64,000 nt of DNA, from contig CM032119.1 of assembly GCA_018894105.1 (NCBI GenBank), positions 18,121,246 to 18,185,245 of the forward strand, in the 5' to 3' direction. The first letter of the stretch is position 1, and every line of letters starts with the position of its first letter. This document shows positions 22,528 through 35,465 of the stretch, in pieces. The stretch comes from Jacaranda mimosifolia (taxonomy: Eukaryota > Streptophyta > Magnoliopsida > Lamiales > Bignoniaceae). Both the position numbers and the translations under genes were made by a program. The notes under the pieces are model-generated. The model saw nothing but the letters and a program-made list of their open reading frames with translations, did not search any database and was not told where the DNA came from.

Positions 22528-23235
22528 TAAATATAAATTAGTTATTAAAGATAAGAGAAAATTATGAAAAGTTTATCAAATTATAGAATTCCAATGATCC
22601 AAGAATCTTGCACCTATAGAAAGTAGATATGAAATAGATTTTGTAGATAAAAGAAAATTATTTTTTTGGTATTTGAGATAAACAAAGAATAATTTGTTCT
22701 AATCAAGAAAATGATTTCAAAAATCTAGATGTCTTTAAAAGGATTAAAGGTTTTCAATTTAATTATCAAAAACCAATTTTTAAATTTAATTAAAAAGTTC
22801 AAAATTCTAAAAATTCAGAATTAGAATCAAAATTGTATAATTATGAATCCCATATCGTTCTGCTATATATAATAGTATAGATAGATATAAATTAGTTATT
22901 AAAGATAAGAGAAAATTATGAAAAATTTATTAAACTATAGAATTCAAATAATCCAGGAATCTTCCACATATTGAAAGTAGATTTGAAATAGATTTTGTAG
23001 ATAAAATAAAATTATTTTTTTGGTATTTGAGATAAACAAAGAATAATTTGTTCTAATAAAGAAAATGATTTCAAAAATCTAGATATCTTTAAAAGGAATG
23101 AATGTTTTCAATTTAATTATCAAAAACTAATTTTTAAATTTAATTAAAAAGCTCAAAATTCTAAGAATTCAGAATTAGAATTAAAATTGTATAATTATGG
23201 GTCATATACCGTTCTGCTATATATAATAGTATAGA
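22528..23235. repeat. 353-bp tandem duplication at the Helitron end
   Basis: 'aaattagttattaaagataag' starts at 22536 and again at 22889 (353 bp apart), and the following ~340 bp match closely. Both copies end with 'ttctgctatatataatagta'. The 5' terminus of the Helitron is therefore present twice (22870s and 23220s). Confidence 0.88.
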
Positions 23236-24179
23236 TAGATAGATATTCATTTATCTGATAGCAGTCCAAGCAATTCCTTGAGAAGCGAAGAGCTTATTCT
23301 TTGAGAGGAGGATCTGACTAACTACCTTGCTCCAATAGTGCGCAGACTAATTAGTTGTGTTGTATTTTGGATAATTTTACTCAATTATTGAGTTAATAAG
23401 CTGGTATGACTACTTTCATATTGGTCCATTCGAGTCACCAATTCTGCCTAACTACTTTAATTAATAGTTGGATTTTTGGAATCACGGTTTTTGATGAAAA
23501 AATAGGACGATTTTTGGTAGAAAGGTATCTTTACATTTAGAAGCATTTCTAGAACAAAAAGAAGTTTGTTTAAGAAATCTTTCGATAAATACTTTGAACT
23601 CTTCAGAAGAAATGTTGATTTCATATAGGTCACAAGATATATGCGGCACAATAAAATGTTAATTTTTTTAATATAATAAAAATAATTTATTACGATGCTA
23701 TATATTATGCATAATTTTTTCGATACACAATCAAGTTACCCTAAAAATATTTTGGAATTATCTTTATATTTGAGAATAAATTGAAGTGTAACTAATGATG
23801 CACAAAATTATCATTATGCTTCAAGTAAAAGAACTAATCTATTACTATCACACACTGTAAAAATTTTTACAATCGACATTATTTTACACAATATGATATC
23901 TAATACAAGTCTGTTACCATCTTGAAATTAAGGTGTTCATGGACGTGTATAATGAAGGTAGCTTTCTTGAAAATCATTTGCATCATGATGGGAGAAATCT
24001 ATACCTAATATATATATATATATATATATATTGTGCCTAATTTATCATGTATTTATTTGATCACTTGTTACCTTTTGTATCCTAATTGGAAATTCTTGTT
24101 AAATCACAACTTTACCGTGGAACCCCCTAATGATTTGAACTAAAACTCAAGATGGAAAAGAGAAGAAATGGAAGGATAT
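23236..24179. other. Stretch without a supported gene
   Basis: AT-rich. It contains a (TA)n microsatellite at 24008-24032. A minus ORF at 23457-23651 (64 residues) has no motif I recognise and no neighbouring exons. No repeats with clear termini are seen. Confidence 0.5.
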
Positions 24180-24185
24180 TAAGAG

Positions 24186-24575
24186 CCTGTTTGTTTATAT
24201 TTTCACCATCTCTTTTCATTTTCAACACAAAATAGAAATAAAAATTTATCACTCTTCTATCTATTTTCACTCAAAATATTTCTTAGTTTCATTTTCAACT
24301 CTTTTCTAAACCTCATATTATCTTATTACTATATTAATCAAATTCAAATTTGATTTGATATAAAGTATCCACCATCATTTTAAAATTAATAAAATATACA
24401 TATATTTTAAAAATAAATCAACTAACTTTTCAACCTTATACATACTCTAATAATTACTTTCCAATAAAACATTCAAACAGTTTCATTTTTTATTTTTAAA
24501 TTATAACTATTTTTTTAATTTTTAAATTTGCATAAAAATAAGAATGAACTTATAAAACATATCCAAATGAGCACT
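24186..24575. mobile_element. Probable hAT-type MITE remnant
   Basis: The left edge 'agcctgtttgtttat' faces an inverted right edge 'ccaaatgagcac', and the interior is A/T-rich with 'ttcattttcaac'-like blocks as in the clearer element at 26455-26937. A target duplication is not convincing. Confidence 0.35.
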
Positions 24576-26454
24576 TAATGACTTCATTTGTAGTTTTCAC
24601 TCTACTTTCAGTTAATTGCTAATTTCCGCATGGCCTCAAAATGCAAAACCAATGAAAAGTTAATTTGTACAACAAAACTGAATCAAAATGTTGAAGGATT
24701 TTTCTCCATTTTTAACTGGTAACAGATAGACTAATGGAGGATGAAAACATCGGCAGGCGTTTTAATTAGTCAAGGTTAATGATCATTGGTCCCACTTTTG
24801 TTTTGCAGAAGCCGCCGCCAGCAGCAAATCGGCTGCCGCGTACGTATATATCAATTAATCGTCGTATGATTAGCCTTTGGTCAACTACTTTACCCGTTGC
24901 ATACTTAATTGTCGCTTTTTACATTTTCTTTCTACACAGTCACTTTTTAGTTTGCAGAAGTTTTATATTGCCCTCTATTTACTTTATTTGTTGGGATAAA
25001 AAATAATTAATAAAACATGACATAAATTAAGTGTTCAGACTAAATAATTAAATAAATATTATGTATATTTTATAGAATTATTTAAAAAATATATTAATAA
25101 ATTCTAACAATCACAGATGTACTATATGTAATGTACTATAATATCTAGAATGTACATTTTATAACTATATTCTTTGTTCATAAAACTAAAAAATATATCA
25201 TTATTTATTTCAAAATAAGGCACTAATTGTTTGTTCAAATAAATACTTGTTACACACTTAAATAGTTTAATCGAATTTTATCTGACCGTCCAAAATAATA
25301 ATTATTTTATTTTTATTATATTTAAGTAAACTAAAATTTCATATCTACATAGCTTTTTCTATTATAATTATACATCAATTTAAGATTTTAGAGAATGAAA
25401 TTGATTGTTAAGATTTTCTAACAAAAAATATATGTAAAATCATTTTCATAATATTTTGTAACATCCCGCGTGAATTCTAAATTATTGTAGATTGGTTCTA
25501 AAGTTTTCTTAATAAAAAATGATACGTTTTAACTTCTAGGCCAGAGACTTAAATAATTAATGATTTTTATTTTTTAAAATTCATTTTTAACTTAAAAATC
25601 TTATGAGTGCTTTAAGTTAGACACAGTAAATGACTAATTTATCCTTATTTTTTGAATTTTTTTTAGTAATAATCAAAATTTACTACACCATGTTAGTTTT
25701 ACGATGGCATCAGCTTAACTTATGTTTTCCTGAAATATCAACAAGTGGAATTAAAAAATATAAATATATATACATATACACACACAGTCTAAATCTAAAA
25801 TAAACAAAAGTTAATGAACAAAATAAAAAAAGGAAAAGTTGTGCAGAAAGATGACGAGCAATTTGGAATGTTAGACGCCATTTGGTTTTGTTTGCTAGAG
25901 GCATTTTCATTTTTTGATGAAAAGTAATTATGAAAAGTTAGTTATAAATATGATTTCGAAAATAAGATATTGTTTGGATGTTTTGTTTAAAATAAAATGA
26001 TTATGTAGAATTAAAAATGAGTTGTATTTTGATATTATTGTATTTTTATATTAAAAGTCATACAAATGAGATTAAAAAAAATAAAGTGTGAAAATAGAAA
26101 GAGAATATAAGAGTGCGCTTGAAAAAATATGTTGAGAATAAAAATATATGTAAAAATTAAAAAAAAATTAATAGCTTTTTATTTTTATTTTTTTTAAGGA
26201 GAAAATAAAAAAAAAAAATTGAAAACAAAAGCAAATGGGCACCTTTGGTACCGCGTTGGCATCAACACGAAGTACTATCCTGACAGTTGATTGGGTCTTG
26301 GGTCATTTGATGTAGTAGTAGTAGGGTCAATCTTATAAAAAAGAAAAAAATAATAAAAAAAAAAGTTCAGATCTTAAATTATTGAGGCACGTTTTGATCG
26401 TAGCGTGGCGTGAAAAATGACATCGTAAGCAGCACCACTACTCGCATGTATTCT
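24576..26454. other. Stretch without a supported gene, with fragments of LTR and MITE
   Basis: At 25458 'tgtaacatcccgcgtg' matches the start of a family-L-like LTR, but the similarity does not continue far, so it is at most a truncated end. About 25870-26245 resembles the MITE at 26455-26937 (shared 'aaaagttagtta' and 'tgtttggatg' blocks). ORFs 24779-25006 (+) and 25710-25910 (-) have no motifs and compositions typical of random AT-rich frames. Confidence 0.4.
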
Positions 26455-26937
26455 ATTAGGGTTCGATTGGTTTCATTTTCTAGGGATATTTTTATTTTTT
26501 AGTGAAAATGTATAATAGAAAGTTAATTAGAAAAAATATTTTTAAAAATAAATTCTATTTGGATGAGTTGTTTAAAATTATAAGTTTATATAGATGTGAA
26601 AATGAATTGGATTTTGATATTGAATTTTTTGTATTAAAAAAGAAGAAATAATTTAAATTTCAATTTAAATTGATAATGTGATATGTATTTATTTGAAAAA
26701 TAATATAAAATAATATTTTTGTGGTGAATGATAGTTGAGAAGTATTGAGAAGATAAAAAAATAGATATATGTAGTAATAATGGTTGAAATAAGGTAAAAA
26801 TGAAGAGAGAATATATAAAAGAATGTTTTGAAAATGAAAATATTTGAGAAAATAATATAAATAGTGATAACTTTTATTTTTCATTTTGAGGAAAAAATGA
26901 AAATAAGTGTTGAAAATGAAACCAAATGACCCTTTAG
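26455..26937. mobile_element. hAT-like MITE, 483 bp
   Basis: Terminal inverted repeats 'agggttcgattggtttcattttc' and, on the other strand, 'agggtcatttggtttcattttc' match in the central block TTGGTTTCATTTTC. The flanks share GTATTCT (26448-26454 and 26938-26944), close to the 8-bp duplication of hAT elements. No coding; the minus ORF 26660-26884 is low-complexity. Confidence 0.7.
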
Positions 26938-26944
26938 GTATTCT

Positions 26945-28068
26945 GGATTTAGTGGGATTTTGGATATATTGAATTTGAACCCACGTTGTTATAAATTACA
27001 AGTGTGGGGTCCACATCAATTATTGGAGATCTGATAGTGGGCTTATCGTTGTTATGAATTTCTGGCTCTCAGCCCCTCTCTCTCTCTCTCTCTCTCTCTT
27101 CCCTTTTCTTTTCAACACACCCACATAAAATTGAAATTATTTTGATACTAGGCATGCAAATTAATTAATGTTGCAGTACCAAGGGTGAAATAACATAAAT
27201 GCCCTTCCATTAGATAAGATAAGATCTTAAGACATCCAAATTCAAGAGATGAGGAATTTGGCTAGCTTCAAGTAACTACTTCTACTTGTGGTCAAAGAAA
27301 TGAAGGCACGCCACGCCTTAAATATCATCCCGCTGCTTGATAATACGACATTCCTTGAGCTAATTTATACGTATTGGATTAGTCCTCCTTCTTTGTTTAT
27401 TTAAGGTTGTTACTTGTTTCTGTACCTAATTGCTAAAATTTATAGCTTCAGTTACCAGAATTTTACACATAGTTACTCCAAACAAAAACAAGATTAATTA
27501 CAAAATATTCAGTAATAATATAAAAATTGTCATTAATGATACATATTAAGTAATAATAATTTCTATTTTACTATAATAGCACTTTAATAGTATGAATAAC
27601 TAATGTAAGTTATCATTGTTGATAATTAGTAACACGTATATAGTGACAATAATTTTAATCACTACAATTTGTAATAAAATTTTATTGTCTTCATATATAT
27701 ATATATATATCACTGATTAATAATAATGATAACTTAAACATAATTTTTTGTTATTATTTAAAATTTTAATAAGAAATTCTTTTATTATTCAATATACATG
27801 AATAATAATAATTTTTATATTATTACTTAATATATTATCTCTAGTTTTTCTCCCCTTATAATACTAGGTTCGAGTTGAACTTCACATCAAGAGGGCGGTA
27901 GGCATCTTTTCTTCTCTTTTCCCTTTCATTTTTGTTTTTGCCAAAATGGTTTCCAGGGTTGGTTGGGCATAAATTCTTTTTGTCATTAAGGGGAGTCATG
28001 TATAATATTTTGAACGTGAACCCACACAATCAAAGGGTTTAGTGCAAATATCAAGCGATTAGATTATA
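26945..28068. other. Stretch without a supported gene; microsatellites
   Basis: Contains a (CT)n tract at 27075-27099 and a (TA)n tract at 27692-27710. The segment around 27000-27130 (CT tract followed by short pyrimidine-rich DNA) could be a plant 5' leader, but no ORF follows. Nothing else recognised. Confidence 0.45.
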
Positions 28069-28328
28069 GGGATAAATATATTGCCCCTATTATTATGGAT
28101 AATTACATTTATCTCTTCTCTTAATTATAAAATTACAAATGCCTCCTTATCATTGAATTTGGTTAAATTGATGAAATTTATATAATATCAAATTTAACCT
28201 TCATAATATCTTACCAAAAAAAAAATAAATAAATAAAGTCATTTAAAACATTTATCTTAAGAAGGCAAAAGTGCTATTCCACCTACACTATGCAAGTTCC
28301 AATCCAAACATTCATTTTCAATAGTTCA

Positions 28329-28378
<50 letters not shown>

Positions 28379-28732
28379 AAATGCTCTCTTGATTTGAAGA
28401 CTTCTCTATATCTTAGGCTTTTCTCTACCACTGTCTGTCTCTCATCATTTCTCTAAGTTGTCTCCCTCTCTTGAGATTGTTGTTCTAGTCGTAATTTTCT
28501 ATCAATCACTCACTCTCTCTTGGTGGTTCTCTTTCATCATACAGGTGAAGGTAATTTTAAAAAAAATTATTAAATTTTATTGATGATATCATCAATAGGT
28601 AGATTAACTGATAGATATTGGAAGTTGATTATAAGACAGAGATAATTTACGAGCAAATTTGTGTAATTTTGAAATCGAAAAAGGAGATTACTGTAATTAG
28701 TTACAATTGTAGGGGATGGCAGTGTAATCACC
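28069..28732. mobile_element. MULE-type MITE, 664 bp, enclosing a CT microsatellite
   Basis: The flanks TAGATTATA (28060-28068) and TAGATTCTA (28733-28741) match at 8 of 9 bases. The ends are inverted over about 70 bp, with shared blocks 'attgcc', 'cccta', 'taattaca' and 'aaaattacaaat' when one end is reverse-complemented. A (CT)n tract fills 28333-28376 and more CT-rich DNA follows. No coding. Confidence 0.7.
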
Positions 28733-28842
28733 TAGATTCTATGGATCATTTTGCTTTATAGATATCTGAAAATTGCCAACCTAATCCACTTATATGATGA
28801 AACCTCACTTTATTTTTGAAAACATTTTCAAAAATTGGCTAG

Positions 28843-29177
28843 TGATATGATGTATTAACTCTCTATGAATAAAAAAGTAAAAATAAACTAAAGGTGATCA
28901 ATTAATTAAATAATAAGGATAATAAAAGCCTAGGAGCCCAATTAATAAAGCTCGTCAAGATAAACATCTAGATCTAAGTGGATTGAAGCCCACTAAAGGA
29001 CCAATAACTATAAATATCAACTTTTAAAATCAAAGAAAATAGGAAAAATATTTTGCAAAAAAAAAAAGGAAAAAAAAAAGAGATTTGTTATCTATGCAAC
29101 GCATTCCAAAATAAAGAACTCAATAAAATTTGCTGATTTTCATAAAGGATGCTAAATTTATTTTCGAGCAGCGCACA
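28843..29177 (+). repeat. 5' LTR of the gag-only element
   Basis: Starts 'tgatatgatg' and aligns with 35466-35772. Ends near 'gagcagcgcaca', a few bases before the primer-binding-like site. The exact end is uncertain by a few bases. Confidence 0.65.
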
Positions 29178-29182
29178 TCCTC

Positions 29183-29202
29183 TTGGCACCATCTATAGGA
29201 AC
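29183..29202 (+). promoter_or_regulatory. Primer-binding-like site
   Basis: 'ttggcaccatctataggaac' resembles the TTGGCGCCGTCTGTGGGAA leader seen just inside the 5' LTR of many plant Tat-type gypsy elements, and the related site at 57707-57727 on the other strand. Confidence 0.65.
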
Positions 29203-29759
29203 TTTTAATTGAGATGAAAGAACGCTGAGAATGCAGACGAGATCTAAAACTCGAGATTCCAACAACTAGTTTGTCCGAAGAGTTGAGAATATGGTAAATA
29301 GAGTGCTGCCCGCATTGGAAGTGCATTTACCACTAGAAGAAATGCTAGCACAAAACATCCCATCTCTTGGAGAACTAATATTGCAAATGACTTAAGAGGT
29401 GCTGAAGACATTATTGGAGAACACCTCCGCGCAAACTGGGGCCAAAGCAGTTGCCTAGTATGCTAAGGAGCACTACCTTTAGGAGCAACCATAGTCTTCT
29501 TGTCGGAGAAAAGAAGCTTTGTCATCTCCGGAGATGACCAAAGGAAGAACCAACTCAAAGTAAGGTATCGCTTATCTTCTACCCTAGTAGGTGGACATGT
29601 AATCGTCCCTTCAAGCTAACTCATCGTGATAACTGCCTACTACTATTGGGGTTTAGACCCATTTGTTGGTGCCTCAACCCTTAGAAGGAATAAGAGGCCA
29701 GTACCTCCCTCTAGCTATCGCTTTCCCTAGATGCAGTCCTTTCTATCTAGCTATCTTGG

Positions 29760-30600
29760 CAAGGTATTTTTCTCAAGGACAAAGATTGCCAACCTTCCAG
29801 AGTTCAATGGCACGAAAATCCCCAAAAGCACTTGGACAACTTTCTTGCGAGGATAGAATTTTACAACCTGAGTGATGTTGCCTAATGTAAGGTGTTTTGC
29901 ACTATGTTTGCCAAATATGCTTTGACGTGGTTTAATTAAATGCCAGCTGGATCTATCATGAGCTGGGAACAATTGGCGCAACACTTCCTCCACAACTTCT
30001 CCATCAACCAAAAGTGCTATAGGACGGCAACATACCTATTTTCTATCAAATAGAAGGATCGAGAATCCTTGAGGGACTACCTCCACTATTTCATTTAGGC
30101 AGTGCATGAAGTCCCCTACATCAACTAAGAGTTTCTTACGAACATCATTTAGTAGAATTTGTGGCACCAAAAGTTTGGGAGTTCATAGCAAGAAAACCCC
30201 CAACTACTTTAGATGAGCTTTTTCTTCGAGCAAATAAGTATATGAAGAATGATGAGGCTGTGACTCTGTAGGACACTAGCAATCACAACATATAGGATAA
30301 AGTGGGTACAACAATAATAAGAAGCTAGGAGACTATATGCGCAGTCCTCTCAGAACTTTCTCTATTTATACTCCACTTATAGCCCCCAAGATATAAATCT
30401 AAACTATGATGATGCAGCAATGCTTAATCTAACCCTCTTCTTCCGAAGATGCGAGATAACTTAAAGAGGTAGGAGTCCAACAAGTGGTGTCGCTTCTACT
30501 GCGATAGTAAACACACCACCGAGGAGTGTTGACATCTAAATGATGAAATCGAAAGGTTAACCAGAAGGGGATACCTCAAGGAGTATATAACCTAGAATCA
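29760..30600 (+). pseudogene. Decayed gag of the gag-only element
   Basis: Reading through stops and frame changes gives the gypsy gag pattern: LPTFQEFNGTKIP near 29785, FAKYALTWFN near 29905-29940, then AGSIMSWEQLAQHFLHNFS, DRESLRDYLHYF near 30060 and a zinc-knuckle-like HTTEEC end at 30512-30529 followed by DEIERLTRRGYLKEYI. Gag forms the particle that packages the RNA. At least six in-frame stops are seen, including TGA at 30530 directly after the last knuckle Cys. No intact ORF remains. Confidence 0.8.
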
Positions 30601-30779
30601 AAGCAGTTCCAGGAAAGATTTGAGAGCTGGAGAGAGTGAGGACGCCGGTGTCGACTTGATGGTCATCCAGACCAGAGAACCTACCTACTATTGATGTTAT
30701 CTCCGTGATCTATGAAAGATCTACAAGAGAAAACTCATCAAATGCAAAAAAGGTGTTGGCGTGGGCAGCAGGGCAAACT

Positions 30780-31330
30780 CAAACTCACTTGATTGACCTT
30801 ATATTAGGGATGTGCGATATACGTCCTCCACTTTACAATATAATCTTTGGAGAGGAGGACATGGAGTTTAGAATATGAGAACACAATGATGCCTTGGTAA
30901 TCTTAGCCTCTTTTACCAACCTTTGGATGAAGAAAATATTGGTTGATAGTAGTAGCTCGATAGACACAATTTTTCATGATTCATTCCTCTAACTTGGGGT
31001 AGACAATGCCTAGCCGCAGAAGATCAACACTCTATAGGTAGTGTTCACTAATGTAGCAGTAGAGACGCTATAAGAAATCCCTTTTCCTTTCTCCTTAGGT
31101 ACTCACCCACAACGAGTTACGCAAATGATGAGGTTTCTGGTTGTTAAGACCTAGTCAGCATACAGCAGCGCATTGGGATAGCCTACTCTGAACTCATTCT
31201 AATTAGTGGTTTCAACTTATGATATGAAGATAAAGTTCCTTACGCCAAGTGAAACAGGTAAGGCTATTTCTAATCAACGTGCTGCCAGGGAATGCTATGC
31301 TAGTGTCATTGAAAAAAAAATAAAGGCTTC
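30780..31330 (+). pseudogene. Decayed retroviral-type aspartic protease of the gag-only element
   Basis: Segments in order: IIFGEEDMEF, EHNDALVILASF, KKILVDSSSSIDTIF near 30930-30980, LGTHPQRVTQ, and near the end AISNQRAARECYASVIE. This is the order of gypsy gag-pro polyproteins. The active-site D-(S/T)-G reads D-S-S, so even the best-kept part lacks the glycine. Several stops interrupt it. No RT follows. Confidence 0.75.
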
Positions 31331-31809
31331 TGCTGTTGGCTTAGATTAGGCGAAGAAAGATTGAGATAGCAATTAGAAGGACAAAGGTAAAGACACGATC
31401 CATGAAGCTAACAACATTATGATAGTCTTGCCGAAAGCTACCATGACTAAAACCGCCGCTAGCAGCGCTACAAGATTTTCCTTTTTCTCAGCAAAATTAT
31501 GCTAGTAGTTAGAAGTTTTTCTTTCAAGTATTGAAGTATTATTTTTGTTAGTTAGGATTCATTTTAGTGAACAACAAATAAAGCTGAACTATACTAGGAA
31601 AGACACCTTCTTTCCTTTTTGATTATCTCAACAAATTAATTTTTATATTACATCCCGTTTGTGCTTAAGTTATGACTTGTGCATAACATCACTTTATGTG
31701 ATAAGATCCTTAAGGCATGCATCTCAATACATGCATTAGGACTTACTTGATTCTGCACCAAAGTCATCATCAAATCAACATCAAATTGGCATTAGCACAA
31801 TTATAAGGC

Positions 31810-32480
31810 CCTCAAAGTAGGGCATGTAGCCCTAAGTCCACTATAAGACCCCCAAGTGGTGCACATGGTGAAGACCATTGTAAGACTTCCTAAGCAGGAC
31901 ACGTGGAAAAGACTACTATAAGTAAGTAGGGCACGTGGTAAAAGACCACTATAAGACCCCTAAGTGGGCATTTGCCAAAAAACCACTATAAGACCTCCAA
32001 GTGGAGCACATAGTAAAAAACCACTATAAGACCCCCAAGCGTGGCTCATTCATGATAATGACTACTTATTCATTCACAACGCATGTATGACAACAATTGC
32101 AACTACTCAGCAACACCTCCTAAGAGGGTTGACTGCCGATATCAATGTCTACAGTAAGCCCTCATAAGCGAGGTCACAATCAAACCTAATTTCTGTATCA
32201 AACATCTATAATAAGACCTCCCAAGCAAGTTCATAGTTAAGTCTGATCTCTATGTCAAACTACTGTAGTAAGACCTCCCAAGTGAAGCTCACACTTAAAT
32301 ACAAATATTATAACAATCAACTGTAGTGAGACATCCCAAGTGAGGCTTATAATCAGATCCAATCCACGCGATAAACTAATGTGATATTACCTCAGAAATG
32401 ATGCTTTTAATTACATTTATATGTCACATCGAACAACTATGATAAGATCCATCAAAGATGAGCTCATAGAAGTTAAAATT
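31810..32480 (+). repeat. Diverged tandem repeat in the gag-only element
   Basis: A loose repeat of 'accactataagacccccaag' followed by 'tggg.cac.tgg' about every 35-60 bp (31830-32035), grading into 'gtaagacctcccaagtgagg' units about every 60-65 bp (32150-32340). Non-coding. Confidence 0.75.
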
Positions 32481-35465
32481 ATGGTAAGACCACCATAAGG
32501 GGCTCATAGCTGAGTTCTTTTGTCACCCTTTCTCATTGCGACAAAGTCCTAAGAAGAAGTCACACAATAAAGTAGAGAAAAAGAGAAAAGAGGCTTAAAC
32601 ACACCGCTTATGTGGAATAGTCAACATCAAAAGCACAACAATCAAGATTCATTCAAATGAGTAAGTATATAAATGAATTTGAATGGTGAAAATTTTCATA
32701 AATAAAAGAGATTAAAGTTTAGTGACATTAAAGTTTATGAAAAACATCAGTCTAGTACATGGCCTCATGAAATAACAAAGCTAAAAATAAGTTGTAATGC
32801 TACTTAAAAGTAAGTTGTCTTAAACAAAAGAAACAAATAAGAATTGAATGTAACTCCTACTCTAAGTCTTTATCTGCTGTTGCAGAGATGTATCCACTAG
32901 ATCATCCACTATGGCATTAGCACCAATCTCCAAAGTCCTACCAGACTCTCCAAAAAAAAAGGATTAACTGGAATGTTGGGGTCGAGCAGCAAAAGTCCCC
33001 AACAACCAGTGATAATCAGCACGCGGTGATAATCCTGGATATTCTACACATAGATCACTGTAGCATCTGCCTTAATCGCCTTAAAAAACTCGCCAAAACT
33101 CTTGATCTCCTTGACTGCAACCTTGCGAGTGGTAGTGATTAACATCTCCTCGATAGAAGACTCTAAAAACTTTTTCCCTATCTTTACTTCCTTAGCATAA
33201 TGCACCTTCAACAGCTTCGTGAACTCTTTCTCCTTTTAGGATTTTTTTATTAAGAAAACCCGGCGACCTATCCTTGAGCCACAATATTATTATTGCTGCC
33301 CCTATGCTCAGCAGACCTTTGCATATTTAAGTTCCAAACTTACACCAAAAAGAGCAAAAAATATGGTGAGTGAATAATAAAATGCAACTACAAGAAATAA
33401 ACACATGCAAAACAAACTAAGTGGCGAGATGAATACTTACTTGAGCAAAGTCTTCGGCAACAAGCTTGGTTAATTGGGAAGAAGAGAATATCTCTAACTT
33501 TCCCTGATCATACTCACTCACTTTGCTCTCGTAAGCTCTCAATGCTGGAGGCGGTCTCATTTATATCCCAGTGTGCGTTAACACCACAACTCCAGTGTAA
33601 ACTATAATGAAACAACCCTTTGCCTCGCTAGCATGAAAAGTGCAAGAAGACTGTGGACAAATGCCTCTTACAATTGATCCTTATGCATGTTTCTTGGCTT
33701 AGAGATCACCACCTCGGAACTATCGTTTACACTTGCCTAATACGCTGCAGATACTAGCAAAGCATACACTTCACTCTCAGCCGACATGGGGGGCTTGGGC
33801 ACTGCCTAGATGGTGATGCCTCCCCATAACGTGGCTCCACTGTATGCCTCTCCTGAGCTTCCATCCGCCCTCCTAAGGTAGATCCTTGCCAAATCTTTTT
33901 ATGTGTCGAAAACAAGAAAAGAGGACTTAAGTTCAACAACCTAATAGATGATTCGCCAAAAAAATACAAGTATTGAAGAGAATACAAGAAATTAATAACA
34001 AAAATACATGCAAGATCAGTTAATAAAAAAATAAACTAATTATCATATGAGAACATATAAGTCATGTCAAAGAGAATCAAATAAACCTGCCTTCTTGAAG
34101 CACTATTGAAGGTCACGTGGACCCTTTATAGAAGCAGTAGTGATGGTGAACTACTCCACACATGAGAAACACCCCAATCGTAATCTTACACAAAGTAGAA
34201 TCCACTCTTCCAAGATCTTTATGAAGAAGACAAGCTACTTAAAAACTTACTATTTGATTTGGAGAAGATATGAAAGAAAGGCTCATTAGGCACCTTTTAC
34301 ATCCTGAACAAGAGTGAAAGTTATTTAAAGTGATGGAAAGACCTAAGTTTGACAAGCGGTGCTCAAATCCCATGAAGAAGTTGTGAAGGACTGACTTAAA
34401 CATACCCTATTACTCCAACTATTTTCAACAATAAAGGATTTAGTGGAAGGGAGTACTACTGAAGTAACTACGAAATAGGTAAAGTACCCTAGAAGAGGTA
34501 ACACCATATAATCCTTCGACAAAGGAAGATGAAATTCAAATTAATTAGAAATACAAATCCTATGCCTCAAAATTTCTAACTCCCTTAACAAAAGTGAAAA
34601 AGGAATTTATACAATGTTAACAAAACTATTATTATCAATAGGACCATCCTTGAAACCCTTCTCAAAAGAATCCTTTGCTCTCAACTTAGAACTGGACTCT
34701 GATGAAGAAACAACTTAAGAACTAAAGAATAATCTTCAAACTCTTGAGATGCAATTTGACAAACTAATGTTGGGTTGGATGACGTGCCCAATGAAGGGCT
34801 TACAAACTAAGAAAATAAAGGGATACTGCAAGGAAGATGAACTCTACATACTTGAACAAATTTTAATTGGTTGCGATTGCCCAAGGTGGTGTCCACTACG
34901 GCAACCACCCACACCGATATGTGTTGCGTGTGCCAGCCATCTGCATGTCCTGCCCTAAGCATCGCAGGTGCCCAATTGGAGGTAATCGGCCAGTTGCCGC
35001 AGACAGTTCCTTGGGGGTAAACCTCATGCTGTTGTCCCTTCCCACCTCTTTGACCTTTGCCTGAGATTGGGTCCTACTTTCCGACATCTTGCACTCAAGA
35101 CATGACATAATTCAGTTTGGTGTACCGCAAAATTTTTTTACTGAATTTGAAAAAGTTGAATAAAAGTTCACAAAAAATATAGCAAAATAAGAGAAAGAAA
35201 GAAATAAAGGAGAGAAGAAGTTAGCAAGGCAATTAGCAAAATGCTCTCTAAAACTTGTAAGATATTGAGACCTAAAGAACCTCAACTTAAACAAAAGTTG
35301 AGTTGTTTTGGATTTCCGTACAAAATACAAATAATAAAAAATTTATTGATCACTTTATTACAATTTAACCAAATTAATTAAAGTAAGATAAAAATTAGAA
35401 TTGGACCTTATATTATATTTTCAGTACAAAAAATAAATTTCCAAATTGAAAGTATGAGGAATTGA
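32481..35465. other. 3' internal region of the gag-only element, no recognisable coding
   Basis: About 3 kb with higher GC than the flanks in places (33740-33900, 34860-35060). Short ORFs on both strands (33754-33987 -, 34749-34958 +, 34896-35108 -) have no motif I know. Tat-type elements often have long non-coding or antisense-ORF 3' regions, so this fits, but I cannot assign a product. Just before the 3' LTR, 'agtatgaggaa' could be a weak polypurine tract. Confidence 0.45.

Larger units (their letters stand above)
20136..23235 (-). mobile_element. Non-autonomous Helitron, 3.1 kb
   Basis: On the - strand it starts TCTATACTATT at 23235 and ends CTAG at 20136. Eight bases before CTAG is a perfect 6-bp hairpin CCGTGC-ATA-GCACGG (20162-20148). 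The flanking bases are A at 20135 and T at 23236, the A|T target expected of Helitrons, with no target duplication. No Rep/helicase coding is present. It contains a MULE-type MITE (20472-21385) and a 353-bp tandem duplication next to its 5' end. It appears to have landed inside the terminus of an older family member, since 'aatagta' to its left resumes as 'tagat' on its right. Confidence 0.75.

Noticed and set aside
24779..25006. A possible small secreted or membrane protein
   Set aside because: No homologous-looking motif, no signal-peptide pattern that holds up, no neighbouring exons, and the composition matches random frames nearby.
27000..27130. A promoter and 5' leader of a host gene with a CT tract
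   Set aside because: No coding region follows within several kb; CT microsatellites alone are weak evidence.
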